Position numbers and translations under genes: made by a program. Below the pieces are notes generated by a model. The model had not been told where the DNA came from, searched no databases, and was given only the letters and a program-made list of their open reading frames with translations. Shown here in pieces: positions 27,729 to 34,621 of a stretch of 64,000 nucleotides of DNA. Position 1 is the first letter of the stretch. Each line of letters begins with the position of its first letter. Origin of the DNA: Scalindua_A sp046757465 (GTDB taxonomy: Bacteria; Planctomycetota; Brocadiia; Brocadiales; Scalinduaceae). The stretch spans positions 14,008 to 78,007 of the forward strand of contig JBHHYH010000005.1 of assembly GCA_046757465.1 (NCBI GenBank), read 5' to 3'.

Positions 27729-28018
27729 AACATTGATGGGTGTTTTATTAGTATATATTGAATTTATATTGTAGTTCTTTTATTAAAAAACGGACATTTA
27801 GTTTTCTGTCTATATAGTAGTAAACAGCCTTTTTTCTTCCAGCACAAAGTATCTTACTATGAATTTCCAGTTTGAGATTCACTCAGTCTTTTATATTATC
27901 CATGATTTATTAATATTTTTTGCCTCACTCTGTAAAACGGGATAGGGAGGAGCCTCACAGCTCCCCACCTCCCACGCTGCCATGTATTCGGGGCCTGAAT
28001 CATGGCAGCTCATTACAC
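27729..28018. other. Intergenic region upstream of the FliB-like gene
   Basis: AT-rich except for a GC-rich island at about 27935-28010 that contains the hairpin described separately. The hairpin is followed directly by a truncated response-regulator remnant. The promoter of the FliB-like gene should lie at the left end, but no clear -35/-10 pair was found. Confidence 0.4.
27976..28009. repeat. GC-rich hairpin, possible mobile-element remnant
   Basis: GCTGCCATG-ATTC pairs with GAAT-CATGGCAGC (13 bp with one bulge) around a GGGGCCT loop. It is preceded by a second GC-rich imperfect palindrome (GGAG...CTCC, about 27950-27966). Composition differs sharply from the surroundings. It ends 9 bp from the broken end of a response-regulator remnant. 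Confidence 0.5.
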
Positions 28019-28210
28019 CTTATCATTTTTCTCTCTTTGAGTATTTCTTTGATATTATGTTTTAATTTTGTTAAATTATGTGTTTAACAATATAAACATC
28101 ATCAGCCCATGACATAAAATTATCTTTGTAGTTACTATAGACAGTATTAATTATATAGGAATACGTTTATGTCTACTTAAAACCGTGTACATTGTTTTGA
28201 TACCATTCAT
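28019..28210 (-). pseudogene. Response-regulator remnant (paralogue of 29178-29549)
   Basis: Minus-strand reading gives MNGIKTMYTVLSRHKRIPI, then after a frameshift INTVYSNYKDNFMSW and VYIVKH, then after another shift NLTKLKHNIKEILKERK. These match, in order, the C-terminal two-thirds of the intact receiver at 29178-29549 (MDGLETMGRILSKHKNIPI, INTAYSNYKDKYMS, AYVVKS, LSELKNKIKELLTEK). The N-terminal third including the phospho-Asp is missing. Confidence 0.82.
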
Positions 28211-28231
28211 ATTTTTATACTAAAAATATTC

Positions 28232-28777
28232 CTACAAAGGAATGCCGTATGAAATTGCACCTAAAATATCTCCAAGCTTTTTATCTGGGTGACAAAATGT
28301 ACATCCTTCCATATCTGCTGCTAAGGCAGTAGCTGCTCTATAATAATTTCTGCCATCAATCCTTTCCACCCTCTCAAAATATGATTTTCCCGACTTTATT
28401 GCATCTATTGCATCTCTTTCAAAATCATCCCTAGGGTTATTGTCTGGGTTAAATGGGGAACCAGTTGCATCCAGTAATCTCGCCTTATGCCATCCCTTCT
28501 TACTCATCGCCTCAAAAACCCTTTTGGATAGAGCTGCTGCAGGCAATACCGATGGATCATCCACATATTGTTTTGTAATAAGAACAATGAATGTCTTATA
28601 CATGTCATCAATCATCCTTACAGTTTGTCTAGCTCTTTCTACTTCTTTTGCTAGTGTAGCATCATAGGGTTTTATAAAAAGAGGTCTTTTTGAAGATTCC
28701 TCTGCAATTGTTATAGTATTTGTAAAGAAAATAATAATTATTAAAACCAGACCCAATCTTTTAAGTTTTTTTAACAC
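28232..28777 (-). CDS. Secreted haem-binding sensor-like protein (DUF3365/Tll0287-like)
   Basis: 181 residues. An N-terminal signal peptide or anchor (LVLIIIIFFTNTITIAEE) precedes a domain with TVRMIDDMYKTFIVLITKQYVDD and SYFERVERIDGRNYYRAATAL, as in DUF3365/Tll0287-like haem domains. One CxxCH motif near the C-terminus (CTFCH, about residue 161) attaches haem c. Such domains sense redox or small molecules or carry electrons outside the cytoplasmic membrane. No kinase is fused. The receiver and phosphatase genes downstream on the same strand could form a signalling set; that is an inference. Confidence 0.75.
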   Translation of the reverse strand: MLKKLKRLGLVLIIIIFFTNTITIAEESSKRPLFIKPYDATLAKEVERARQTVRMIDDMYKTFIVLITKQYVDDPSVLPAAALSKRVFEAMSKKGWHKARLLDATGSPFNPDNNPRDDFERDAIDAIKSGKSYFERVERIDGRNYYRAATALAADMEGCTFCHPDKKLGDILGAISYGIPL

Positions 28778-28865
28778 TTCCTTCGTTTTCCTTATTTAAT
28801 CAATTATAAAAATAATTTAGAAATTTTGGATTTTGTTATAAATCTTTTCTATTTACGAATTGGAA

Positions 28866-29167
28866 TTATCTGTTTTTATTGTTTTTCTGTTGCCCCTTTT
28901 CAAAAAGTTCTTTTAGAGAATCAAAGGCTTTCATTGCCCCCTCTTTTAGGCCTTCCCAGAGTTCTTCTGCTTCTTCCTTGATTAATTCGTCCAGCTTTGC
29001 TTGCGCTACATCACGTTTCTCGATATGCTCTTTCAGCTCCGCTTTATCATCCGCCTTTGCCTCCCTGGCCTTGGCCTCCAGTTTATAAATCTCTGCATAC
29101 CACTTGTCCAGTTGTATCTTAAGTTCTTTTATATAAACGTCTTTTTTTTGACATCTTTTTTTTCCAT
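28866..29167 (-). pseudogene. Small coiled-coil protein requiring a -1 frameshift
   Basis: ATG 29167 begins MEKKDVKKK, then stops after 12 codons. The -1 frame carries KDVYIKELKIQLDKWYAEIY and continues to KAFDSLKELFEKGQQ, a charged coiled coil of about 95 residues, ending at 28866. The switch lies in an A8 run read as A-AAA-AAG, the classical -1 slippery heptamer. The long frame has a stop directly upstream and no ATG/GTG/TTG of its own. The 302-nt span equals 3n+2, consistent with one -1 shift. A decayed copy lies at 17168-17302. Confidence 0.65.
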
Positions 29168-29177
29168 TTTAGAATTT

Positions 29178-29549
29178 TTATTTAGACGGTTTTAATTTCT
29201 CTGTGAGCAGTTCTTTAATTTTATTTTTTAGCTCAGATAAATCTGAGGATTTGACAACATATGCACTGGCAATCAATGACATATACTTATCTTTATAGTT
29301 ACTATAGGCAGTATTGATTATAATAGGAATATTTTTATGTTTACTTAAAATCCTGCCCATTGTTTCGAGACCATCCATCTTTGGTAAATTTATATCCATT
29401 ACGACCAGGTCTAATGGTTGCTTCTGTACTTTGTTTAAGGAATCTTTACCATTAGTAGCCGTTATAACTTCGTAACCTTCAAGCCTTAATTCCTGTTCAT
29501 AAAGCGAAAGCTGTTTCTTATCGTTCTCTACAAGAAGAATTGTATACAT
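29178..29549 (-). CDS. CheY-like response regulator
   Basis: 123-residue single receiver domain. Acidic residues Glu8 and Asp10 of strand 1 (LLVENDKK), phosphoacceptor Asp52 (LVVMDINLPKMDGLE), the Thr-Ala pair in INTAYSNYKD and the Lys in YVVKSSD are all present, so phosphotransfer should work. No output domain. It lies between the phosphatase gene (3 nt upstream) and the frameshifted coiled-coil gene (about 10 nt downstream), consistent with one operon. A broken paralogue lies at 28019-28210. Confidence 0.9.
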   Translation of the reverse strand: MYTILLVENDKKQLSLYEQELRLEGYEVITATNGKDSLNKVQKQPLDLVVMDINLPKMDGLETMGRILSKHKNIPIIINTAYSNYKDKYMSLIASAYVVKSSDLSELKNKIKELLTEKLKPSK

Positions 29550-29552
29550 AGC

Positions 29553-30014
29553 TTACTCCTTGCTTATTTTTCTAATTTTTCTCCAGAATTTGAATACAAT
29601 CTCCTTTTGCTCTTCTGTTTCTATCGAATTCGGCCTTTTTTTTCTGACTATTTCGATTGCTTTTGCAGCATTAATTCCTTTACTTACAAGGTAACATGCA
29701 AGCATGGTTCCAGTTCTTCCCATACCACCATCACAATGCACAACTAACTTCTTGCCAACTGCTCTGATTTTTTCAGCAAATTCCAAGAAATCCTCAATTT
29801 GTTCTATTCTTGGAGTACTAAAATCTTCAACTGGAATATGTTTAACCTCAAAACCGAATTCTTCAATTAATCCCTTATCAAGAGAAGGCTCTGTAAGTGA
29901 TACAATTGCTTCAATATCTTTCTTTTTAAGTCTTTTAAAATCATTAATTGTTGAATCCGGCCTTGCCATACCAGCAATTTCACCCTTTATTAACCAGCTA
30001 AAATTTTTAATCAT
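29553..30014 (-). CDS. Dual-specificity-type protein phosphatase
   Basis: 153 residues. The P-loop HCDGGMGRTGT gives the Cys94/Arg100 phosphate-binding site (C-x5-R), and Asp64 in VEDFSTPR is the likely general acid. The size and AIVSLTEPS / VKHIPVEDF pattern match small archaeal/bacterial dual-specificity tyrosine phosphatases. Cytoplasmic. It overlaps the upstream ferritin-like gene by 4 nt and is followed 3 nt later by a receiver gene. The target may be a phosphotyrosine protein or a small phosphate ester; unknown. Confidence 0.88.
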   Translation of the reverse strand: MIKNFSWLIKGEIAGMARPDSTINDFKRLKKKDIEAIVSLTEPSLDKGLIEEFGFEVKHIPVEDFSTPRIEQIEDFLEFAEKIRAVGKKLVVHCDGGMGRTGTMLACYLVSKGINAAKAIEIVRKKRPNSIETEEQKEIVFKFWRKIRKISKE

Positions 30015-30313
30015 TTTTCAGCTGCATAAATAAGAGCATCCTTAAGTTCTGAGCCTTCATCAAAAGTCTCCTCAGTAAAATATTCTGAAATTCCATGTCG
30101 GGATATATCCTTTATTTCTTTTTTGTTTAATGCTTCTGTATTATAGTTTTCAATAACCTGTTTATGTCTCAACTTTTCTTCTGCAAGCTTTTCTAGGATA
30201 GCTCTTGTTCGGATATCCTCAACACGACCTTCTAAATTCTTATACAACAAATAAGTGCCATTTTCTTTATTAGCAGCCTTTTCTAAAATTGATTTTATCG
30301 TTTCATTTTGCAT
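30011..30313 (-). CDS. Truncated ferritin-like (rubrerythrin-type) protein
   Basis: 100 residues. It covers the first two helices of a ferritin-like domain: ENGTYLLYKNLEGRV supplies a Glu ligand and LAEEKLRHKQVIEN the E-x2-H ligand pair. It ends at DALIYAAEK, where helix 3 with the second ligand set would normally begin. The stop codon overlaps the ATG of the phosphatase gene (ATGA). As read, only half a diiron site is present; it might dimerise or may be a deletion product. Confidence 0.6.
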   Translation of the reverse strand: MQNETIKSILEKAANKENGTYLLYKNLEGRVEDIRTRAILEKLAEEKLRHKQVIENYNTEALNKKEIKDISRHGISEYFTEETFDEGSELKDALIYAAEK

Positions 30314-30422
30314 TGTTCATAATTCATAATAAGTTCAAAATCTATTATTAAAGAAATTGTATAATACCTATATCTTACTAAATAAATTTAATCTTAAGCT
30401 TTTTTCGCCCTTGCTTTTCTTC

Positions 30423-30851
30423 TTATGCTATTACTAAAAGTTCTAGTTCAAGAGAGAGTTCTTTTCCTGCCAGGGGGTGATTGGCATCAAGGGTTACTGT
30501 CTTGTCAGTAATATTTGTTATAGTCACCGCGGAGATTTTTCCATCATTTGTTTTAGTATTAAGATTCATTCCTACATGAGGATCGATATCTGGAGGAAGT
30601 TGTGATTTCTCAATAGTAGCTATGAGATTTTCATTGTAGTTACCAAAAGCATCTTCTGGGGATATACAAATTTTTTTTGTTTCACCTACGTTCATTCCAA
30701 TTACTGCATTTTCAAAACCACGTATGAGCTTTTTTTCTCCTATAGTGAATTCTGCCGGCTCTTGCTCCTTCGATGAGAAAACCGTTTTACCATCCTTTAA
30801 AGATATGGTGTAATGAACTTTTACTTTATCTCCTGCCTTTGCCTGTGACAT
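30423..30851 (-). CDS. FKBP-type peptidyl-prolyl isomerase, SlyD-like (copy 2)
   Basis: 142 residues, paralogue of 17390-17818. The N-terminus reads VKVHYTISLKDGKTVFSS where copy 1 has GSLKDGKMFDST: the conserved Gly after YT and the FD pair lining the proline pocket are changed, so catalysis may be weakened. From PPDIDPHVGMNL to the end the two copies are almost identical, down to DNA level, which suggests gene conversion or selection on that half. ATG 30851 follows a purine-rich ribosome-binding site. Confidence 0.88.
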   Translation of the reverse strand: MSQAKAGDKVKVHYTISLKDGKTVFSSKEQEPAEFTIGEKKLIRGFENAVIGMNVGETKKICISPEDAFGNYNENLIATIEKSQLPPDIDPHVGMNLNTKTNDGKISAVTITNITDKTVTLDANHPLAGKELSLELELLVIA

Positions 30852-30923
30852 TTTTTTTCCTTTCTTAAAATTTATATTATAAATTATCCCTTTTTCAAAA
30901 AATGGTATGAGCATTATTTTCAT

Positions 30924-31476
30924 TTAAAAAGAATTTCTTCCTCATGGCCGTCTTACCAAAACTTACAGTGTTAAAAAACTCCTTACTGTATTCTGGGCAT
31001 TGCACCCTTTGGGAAATCCTTTGAAATGACGTCTGGACGCTCTATTATTGACTTTTGTCGTGATTTTAAGATACTTGAACCTTGGTCATGCCAAGCAAAG
31101 AAGATTCTATCAATACATGGTGAACGTATGACAGGTTTATCGCATAATTTTACCTTCTTTTGGTATATGATAATTATACTTTGCAAGTTAACAAATATAC
31201 ATAACATATGCAAGGATATTTACTTTTTTTAGTGAATATTATTTGCAGATATCATGTAAACTTAATATAGGTTTGCAGTTGGAGGTTGGATAAAGTCCTT
31301 AAAACTTAATGCAGATAAATGGATAGTTAAAGATGAAGAAAGGGGGGAAAGGCACATAATCTTCCCCATAGTGTTGCACACAAGAAAGCAATGCAAAATA
31401 CAAAACTGGTGTGAATTTTATTTAATAGGAGTGTTGATCGTAAAAAACTATTGAGGTATTGCCAAAAACGGGGAGC
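30924..31476. other. Long leader between FKBP copy 2 and MerR copy 2
   Basis: About 550 bp without a supported gene. The stretch from about 31040 aligns with 17960-18392 in the duplicate, including the blocks at 31134-31285 and 31330-31385. The left 100 bp (30930-31040) differ between copies. Short ORFs occur on both strands, but their reading frames are not preserved in the other copy. Confidence 0.5.
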
Positions 31477-31854
31477 TTACTCAGAAAATAGATCCTCAGT
31501 GATCTCATTATCCCCCTTCTTAAACATTTCCAGTTTATCCTTCGGAAGTTTCTCGATAGTCTTTTCGACACGAGAGGTTAACTCATCACGATTATTTTCT
31601 GGTAAAGCTCTAAGGATTGCGAGGATTTCTCTAACCCCAGCAGCATTTACCCGCTTTATCTGGACTAGATAGTGAACATACTCTAAAAGACTGATGTCCT
31701 TTAACGAATAAAGGCGTCGATTCCCGTCGTTTCTAGAGGGCTTGACGAGTCCCTTTTCCTCATAAATTCGCAAGGTGCGAGGGTTTACCTCAAGGATCTC
31801 TGCAGCCACACTGATAGGAAAGAGTGACTTATTTGGATTGATTTCCTTTACCAT
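31477..31854 (-). CDS. MerR/HspR-like transcriptional regulator (copy 2)
   Basis: 125 residues, differing from copy 1 (18393-18770) at only a handful of positions (for example LVKPSRND for LIKPSRND, LRALPENN for LSTLPENN and FSE for VSE at the end). The DNA-binding residues of the MerR wing (RTLRIYEEKG and RRLYSLKDI) are identical, so both proteins should bind the same operators and could form mixed dimers. No ligand-binding cysteines. The homology between copies ends about 20 bp upstream of the ATG. Confidence 0.86.
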   Translation of the reverse strand: MVKEINPNKSLFPISVAAEILEVNPRTLRIYEEKGLVKPSRNDGNRRLYSLKDISLLEYVHYLVQIKRVNAAGVREILAILRALPENNRDELTSRVEKTIEKLPKDKLEMFKKGDNEITEDLFSE

Positions 31855-32088
31855 GAATTGTATTTCTCCAAGATATAGTAATATTCCATGTAAGATGTCA
31901 TCAAATTTATGTTTATTTTAACATAACTAAATGATATATTCAATTTTAATTATAAAGATGTCATTTGTTTGTCATTTTACAAGTCAGAACAAGTGCAAAT
32001 TAGTTACTAATCGCACTCCACAGTCCTCGTTTCGCAGTATGATTGCTACGAAGGACGGGTGCTACACAGGATGTAAAGGAGCTAATTT

Positions 32089-32361
32089 ATGGAATGGAAG
32101 ATCATAGGTATAATTGCAGCCGTAAGTACTACATCAGGTTTTATACCGCAATTATTAAGAGGTATAAGAACTAAGAAGTTGGAGGATGTTTCTCCACTCA
32201 TGTATATAGTAATAATTTTTGGATTTTCTATGTGGCTTTCTTATGGAATACACCTGAAGGATGTCATAATCATTGGAGCTAATCTGGTTGCATTGATATT
32301 TAGTGCTTTTATACTTATTTTACGCTATAAATATTTAAAACAAAAAAACAAAGTTAATTAA
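32089..32361 (+). CDS. SemiSWEET-type PQ-loop transporter
   Basis: 90 residues with three membrane helices forming one triple-helix bundle. The PQ pair is in SGFIPQLLRGIRTKK (about 17-31), followed by LEDVSPLMYIVIIFGFSMWL and a third helix (NLVALIFSAFILIL). Members dimerise and move small sugars across the membrane. AAAGGAG 8 nt before the ATG fixes the start. Convergent with the MTA phosphorylase gene. The substrate in an anammox-type autotroph is unknown. Confidence 0.88.
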   Translation: MEWKIIGIIAAVSTTSGFIPQLLRGIRTKKLEDVSPLMYIVIIFGFSMWLSYGIHLKDVIIIGANLVALIFSAFILILRYKYLKQKNKVN

Positions 32362-32377
32362 GGGTAAGGTATAAATA

Positions 32378-33238
32378 TTAGAGATATTTTCCGAAGATGA
32401 CATTCAATTTCTCTTTTACTTTTTTCTGAATTTTGTCTTTTTGCGTCACAATAGCGTTACTTGAGGCATTTACACATCCACACTTTCTTTTACCTTCAAT
32501 CAAAGGGATGGCACGCTTAATAATGGCCTTGGCCGTATCAACATTTTTCTTCAGGTTTTGAATGACCATATCCGCAGTAACGTCTTCCTCTCCTTCATAC
32601 CAGCAGTCATAGTCAGTAGAAAGCGCTAGTGTGCTGTAGCATATTTCGGCCTCACGAGCTAGCTTGGCTTCTTGAATGTTTGTCATACCTATGACGCTTA
32701 CGTCCCACCGGCGATAAGTTAAAGATTCAGCCCTGGTTGAGAATTGTGGCCCCTCTATACAAACATAAGTGCCTCCTTTGTGAGTGTTGGCTCCAACAGA
32801 TTTTGCAGCTTCATAAAGGTTTTCGGCGAGGGAAGGGCATATTGGGTCAGCAAGGCTGACATGTCCAACAATGCCATCACCAAAGAAGGTACCTATTCTC
32901 CCCCTTGTACGGTCTATAAATTGATCCGGAATGACTATGTCCAGTGGCTTAATCTCTTCCTTCATACTTCCCACAGCGCTGACGGCAATTATTCGTTCCA
33001 CTCCCATTTTTTTCATGCCGAAGATGTTTGCGCGGAAGTTTAATTCGGTTGGTAATATGTTGTGAGACCTTCCATGACGGGGGAGGAAGACAACGCTTTT
33101 TCCTTCAAGGGTTCCAGTGGTATATTGGTCGGAGGGCTCTCCAAAAGGTGTTTCGACCTTAATACTTTCAACATCTTTTATACCTTCAATGTTATATAAA
33201 CCACTTCCACCAATTATTCCAATTTTTCCATCAGTCAT
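32378..33238 (-). CDS. mtnP: S-methyl-5'-thioadenosine phosphorylase
   Basis: 286 residues. It splits methylthioadenosine with phosphate to adenine and methylthioribose-1-phosphate in methionine salvage and polyamine metabolism. Family signatures are IGIIGGSGLY at the N-terminus, FLPRHGRSHNILPTELNFRA, GPQFSTRAES, and TNIQEAKLAREAEICYSTLA. The C-terminus shows the STDYDCW motif with the Asp typical of nucleoside phosphorylases with 6-amino preference. The nearby Lrp-like gene is divergent. Confidence 0.94.
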   Translation of the reverse strand: MTDGKIGIIGGSGLYNIEGIKDVESIKVETPFGEPSDQYTTGTLEGKSVVFLPRHGRSHNILPTELNFRANIFGMKKMGVERIIAVSAVGSMKEEIKPLDIVIPDQFIDRTRGRIGTFFGDGIVGHVSLADPICPSLAENLYEAAKSVGANTHKGGTYVCIEGPQFSTRAESLTYRRWDVSVIGMTNIQEAKLAREAEICYSTLALSTDYDCWYEGEEDVTADMVIQNLKKNVDTAKAIIKRAIPLIEGKRKCGCVNASSNAIVTQKDKIQKKVKEKLNVIFGKYL

Positions 33239-33465
33239 GATTATCTTCCTTTTATTAACAAAGTTTTTTTAAAAGTGCGTTATTTTAACGCTGCATCTTC
33301 TACCGTCAAGAGCTAAATTAATCCTGATTGAAAGGAAAACCTTTTTAATAAATTTGATCGCTCCAGAAATTTGTATTTGGGTCACAGATTTGTCTTGTAA
33401 GCAAAATATAGTCGTCATTTTACAACTAACACATATTAAGAATAAAATAAATATTGCAAATACCA

Positions 33466-33494
33466 TTGACATTTACAGTAATTTTTACTATTGT
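33466..33494 (+). promoter_or_regulatory. Putative sigma-70 promoter of Lrp-like regulator
   Basis: TTGACA (33466-33471), 17-bp spacer, TATTGT (33489-33494). Predicted start near 33501, just upstream of the palindromic operator. Confidence 0.55.
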
Positions 33495-33520
33495 AACAAA
33501 TAATTAAATATTTATTCACA

Positions 33521-33561
33521 ATGAAACTATTTTAGATAAATATCTGCCAAAATAGTATCAT
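33521..33561 (+). promoter_or_regulatory. Palindromic operator abutting the regulator start codon
   Basis: ATGAAACTATTTT (33521-33533) is the inverse of AAAATAGTATCAT (33549-33561), with one mismatch; the inner GATA/TATC also pair. It ends 1 bp before the ATG, and a further half-site-like ATGAAACTA begins at the ATG itself. It covers the place of the ribosome-binding site, so both repression and translational masking are possible. Confidence 0.6.
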
Positions 33562-33562
33562 T

Positions 33563-34075
33563 ATGAAACTAACCGAAAATGAAATATTTGTCATTAAGCT
33601 GCTTGTCGAGGATCCATCGACTACAAATCAGGATATTGCAAGCAAAATTGAAATAACTTCGCAGGGTGTCAGCAAAATAAGAAAACAGCTTTATGAAAAA
33701 GGACTTATAAAGATCCAGGAATTAAGCCTGGATTATGAAAAATTAGGCATAAACATACATACAATTGCCTTGATAAAGATATTGCCCAGTGTATTTAAGA
33801 AGTTTGACAATAATGAACTGGACAAAGTTATAAAACCTGTAAATTCGATAAGGTCTTATGCGATACCAGAAACAGATATAACTCACATAATAATATATGC
33901 ATTTAAGGATATTAAAGAATATGACTCATATTTCAGAAGTATTTTGGAAGAATTTGGGGATTATGTAGAAATAAAACACACCTTTGTTTTTTCATCAGCA
34001 AGCATAATAAAATCGTCATCCAAGCTTATGTTTTTAGATGCCCTGGACAAACTACAGCCTTTATTAAAAAGATAA
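33563..34075 (+). CDS. Lrp/AsnC-like winged-helix regulator
   Basis: 170 residues. N-terminal winged helix: ENEIFVIKLLVEDPSTTNQD, then SQGVSKIRKQLYEKGLIK as the recognition segment. The rest (about 60-165) alternates strands and helices like a ligand-sensing RAM/ACT-type domain (IHTIALIKILP, DITHIIIYAFKDIKEYDSYF) but is not a clear match. It probably represses its own gene through the 41-bp palindrome at the start codon. Targets may include mtnP (divergent) or the hyf-like operon downstream. Confidence 0.7.
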   Translation: MKLTENEIFVIKLLVEDPSTTNQDIASKIEITSQGVSKIRKQLYEKGLIKIQELSLDYEKLGINIHTIALIKILPSVFKKFDNNELDKVIKPVNSIRSYAIPETDITHIIIYAFKDIKEYDSYFRSILEEFGDYVEIKHTFVFSSASIIKSSSKLMFLDALDKLQPLLKR

Positions 34076-34099
34076 AAACCAGAGAGATAAATTAAGAAG

Positions 34100-34306
34100 A
34101 TGCAAGAAGGAAAAGAAAGAAATAACGGAAAAGAAAATCGTAGTGATAAACTTCCTGAAAAACTACGTTCAAAAGAATCAAAATTAAAAGCAATCAAAGA
34201 AGCTTATAATAAGTTGAAAAAACAAAAAAAAGAAATGAAGGCTAAAATTAAGAAAGAGAAAGCAGTAGCCATCTACCAGGAAACACGTTCCAACCAACAC
34301 AACTGA
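34100..34306 (+). CDS. Small basic coiled-coil protein, hypothetical
   Basis: 68 residues, highly charged (Lys/Glu-rich), predicted helical (KLPEKLRSKESKLKAIKEAY and onward). Starts 25 nt after the regulator gene with only a weak purine tract before the ATG. No domain recognised. It could be real or a chance ORF in A-rich DNA. Confidence 0.35.
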   Translation: MQEGKERNNGKENRSDKLPEKLRSKESKLKAIKEAYNKLKKQKKEMKAKIKKEKAVAIYQETRSNQHN

Positions 34307-34384
34307 AAACACCACGTGTAAACCTGCACTCACCTTATACAAACTCTAGTAAGAAAAATCTAAATGTAATGCTAAAGAATTAGT

Positions 34385-34580
34385 TACCAATACTGCTCGG
34401 CACTAAAACTGTTTGTACTCAATTTGACATCATTGCAATAGCTTCAGAGAACGTTTAAGGGTTTTATTCTGAGCGAAGAATCTTGACTTGAATACCCTCC
34501 AGCCAAGAGATCCCTCTATTAGAATGACTAGTTCCAGCACTTTGTACCTACAACAAAAACTGTGCCGAGCAGTATTGGTA
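34385..34580. mobile_element. MITE-like element with 19-bp perfect terminal inverted repeats
   Basis: TACCAATACTGCTCGGCAC (34385-34403) and its exact complement (34562-34580) bound a 196-bp segment with no ORF. Each arm starts with TA, so a TA target duplication (Tc1/mariner/IS630 style) is possible. Inner similarity extends imperfectly for another ~15 bp. It lies 41 bp upstream of the hyf-like operon and may affect its promoter. Confidence 0.7.
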
Positions 34581-34621
34581 TATCCTTTAAGTATATGGAC
34601 ATTATTGAATGAAATAAAAAA

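Larger units (their letters stand above)
33239..33562. other. Divergent promoter region, mtnP / Lrp-like regulator
   Basis: About 320 bp, very AT-rich. It contains a well-formed sigma-70 promoter (33466-33494) and a large palindrome (33521-33561) in front of the regulator gene. Nothing recognisable was found on the mtnP side. Confidence 0.5.

Noticed and set aside
30983..31232. Open frames of 76 (-) and 68 (+) codons in the conserved MerR-FKBP leader
   Set aside because: In the duplicate copy (about 17960-18180) both frames contain stops or lose the start, so coding is not maintained.
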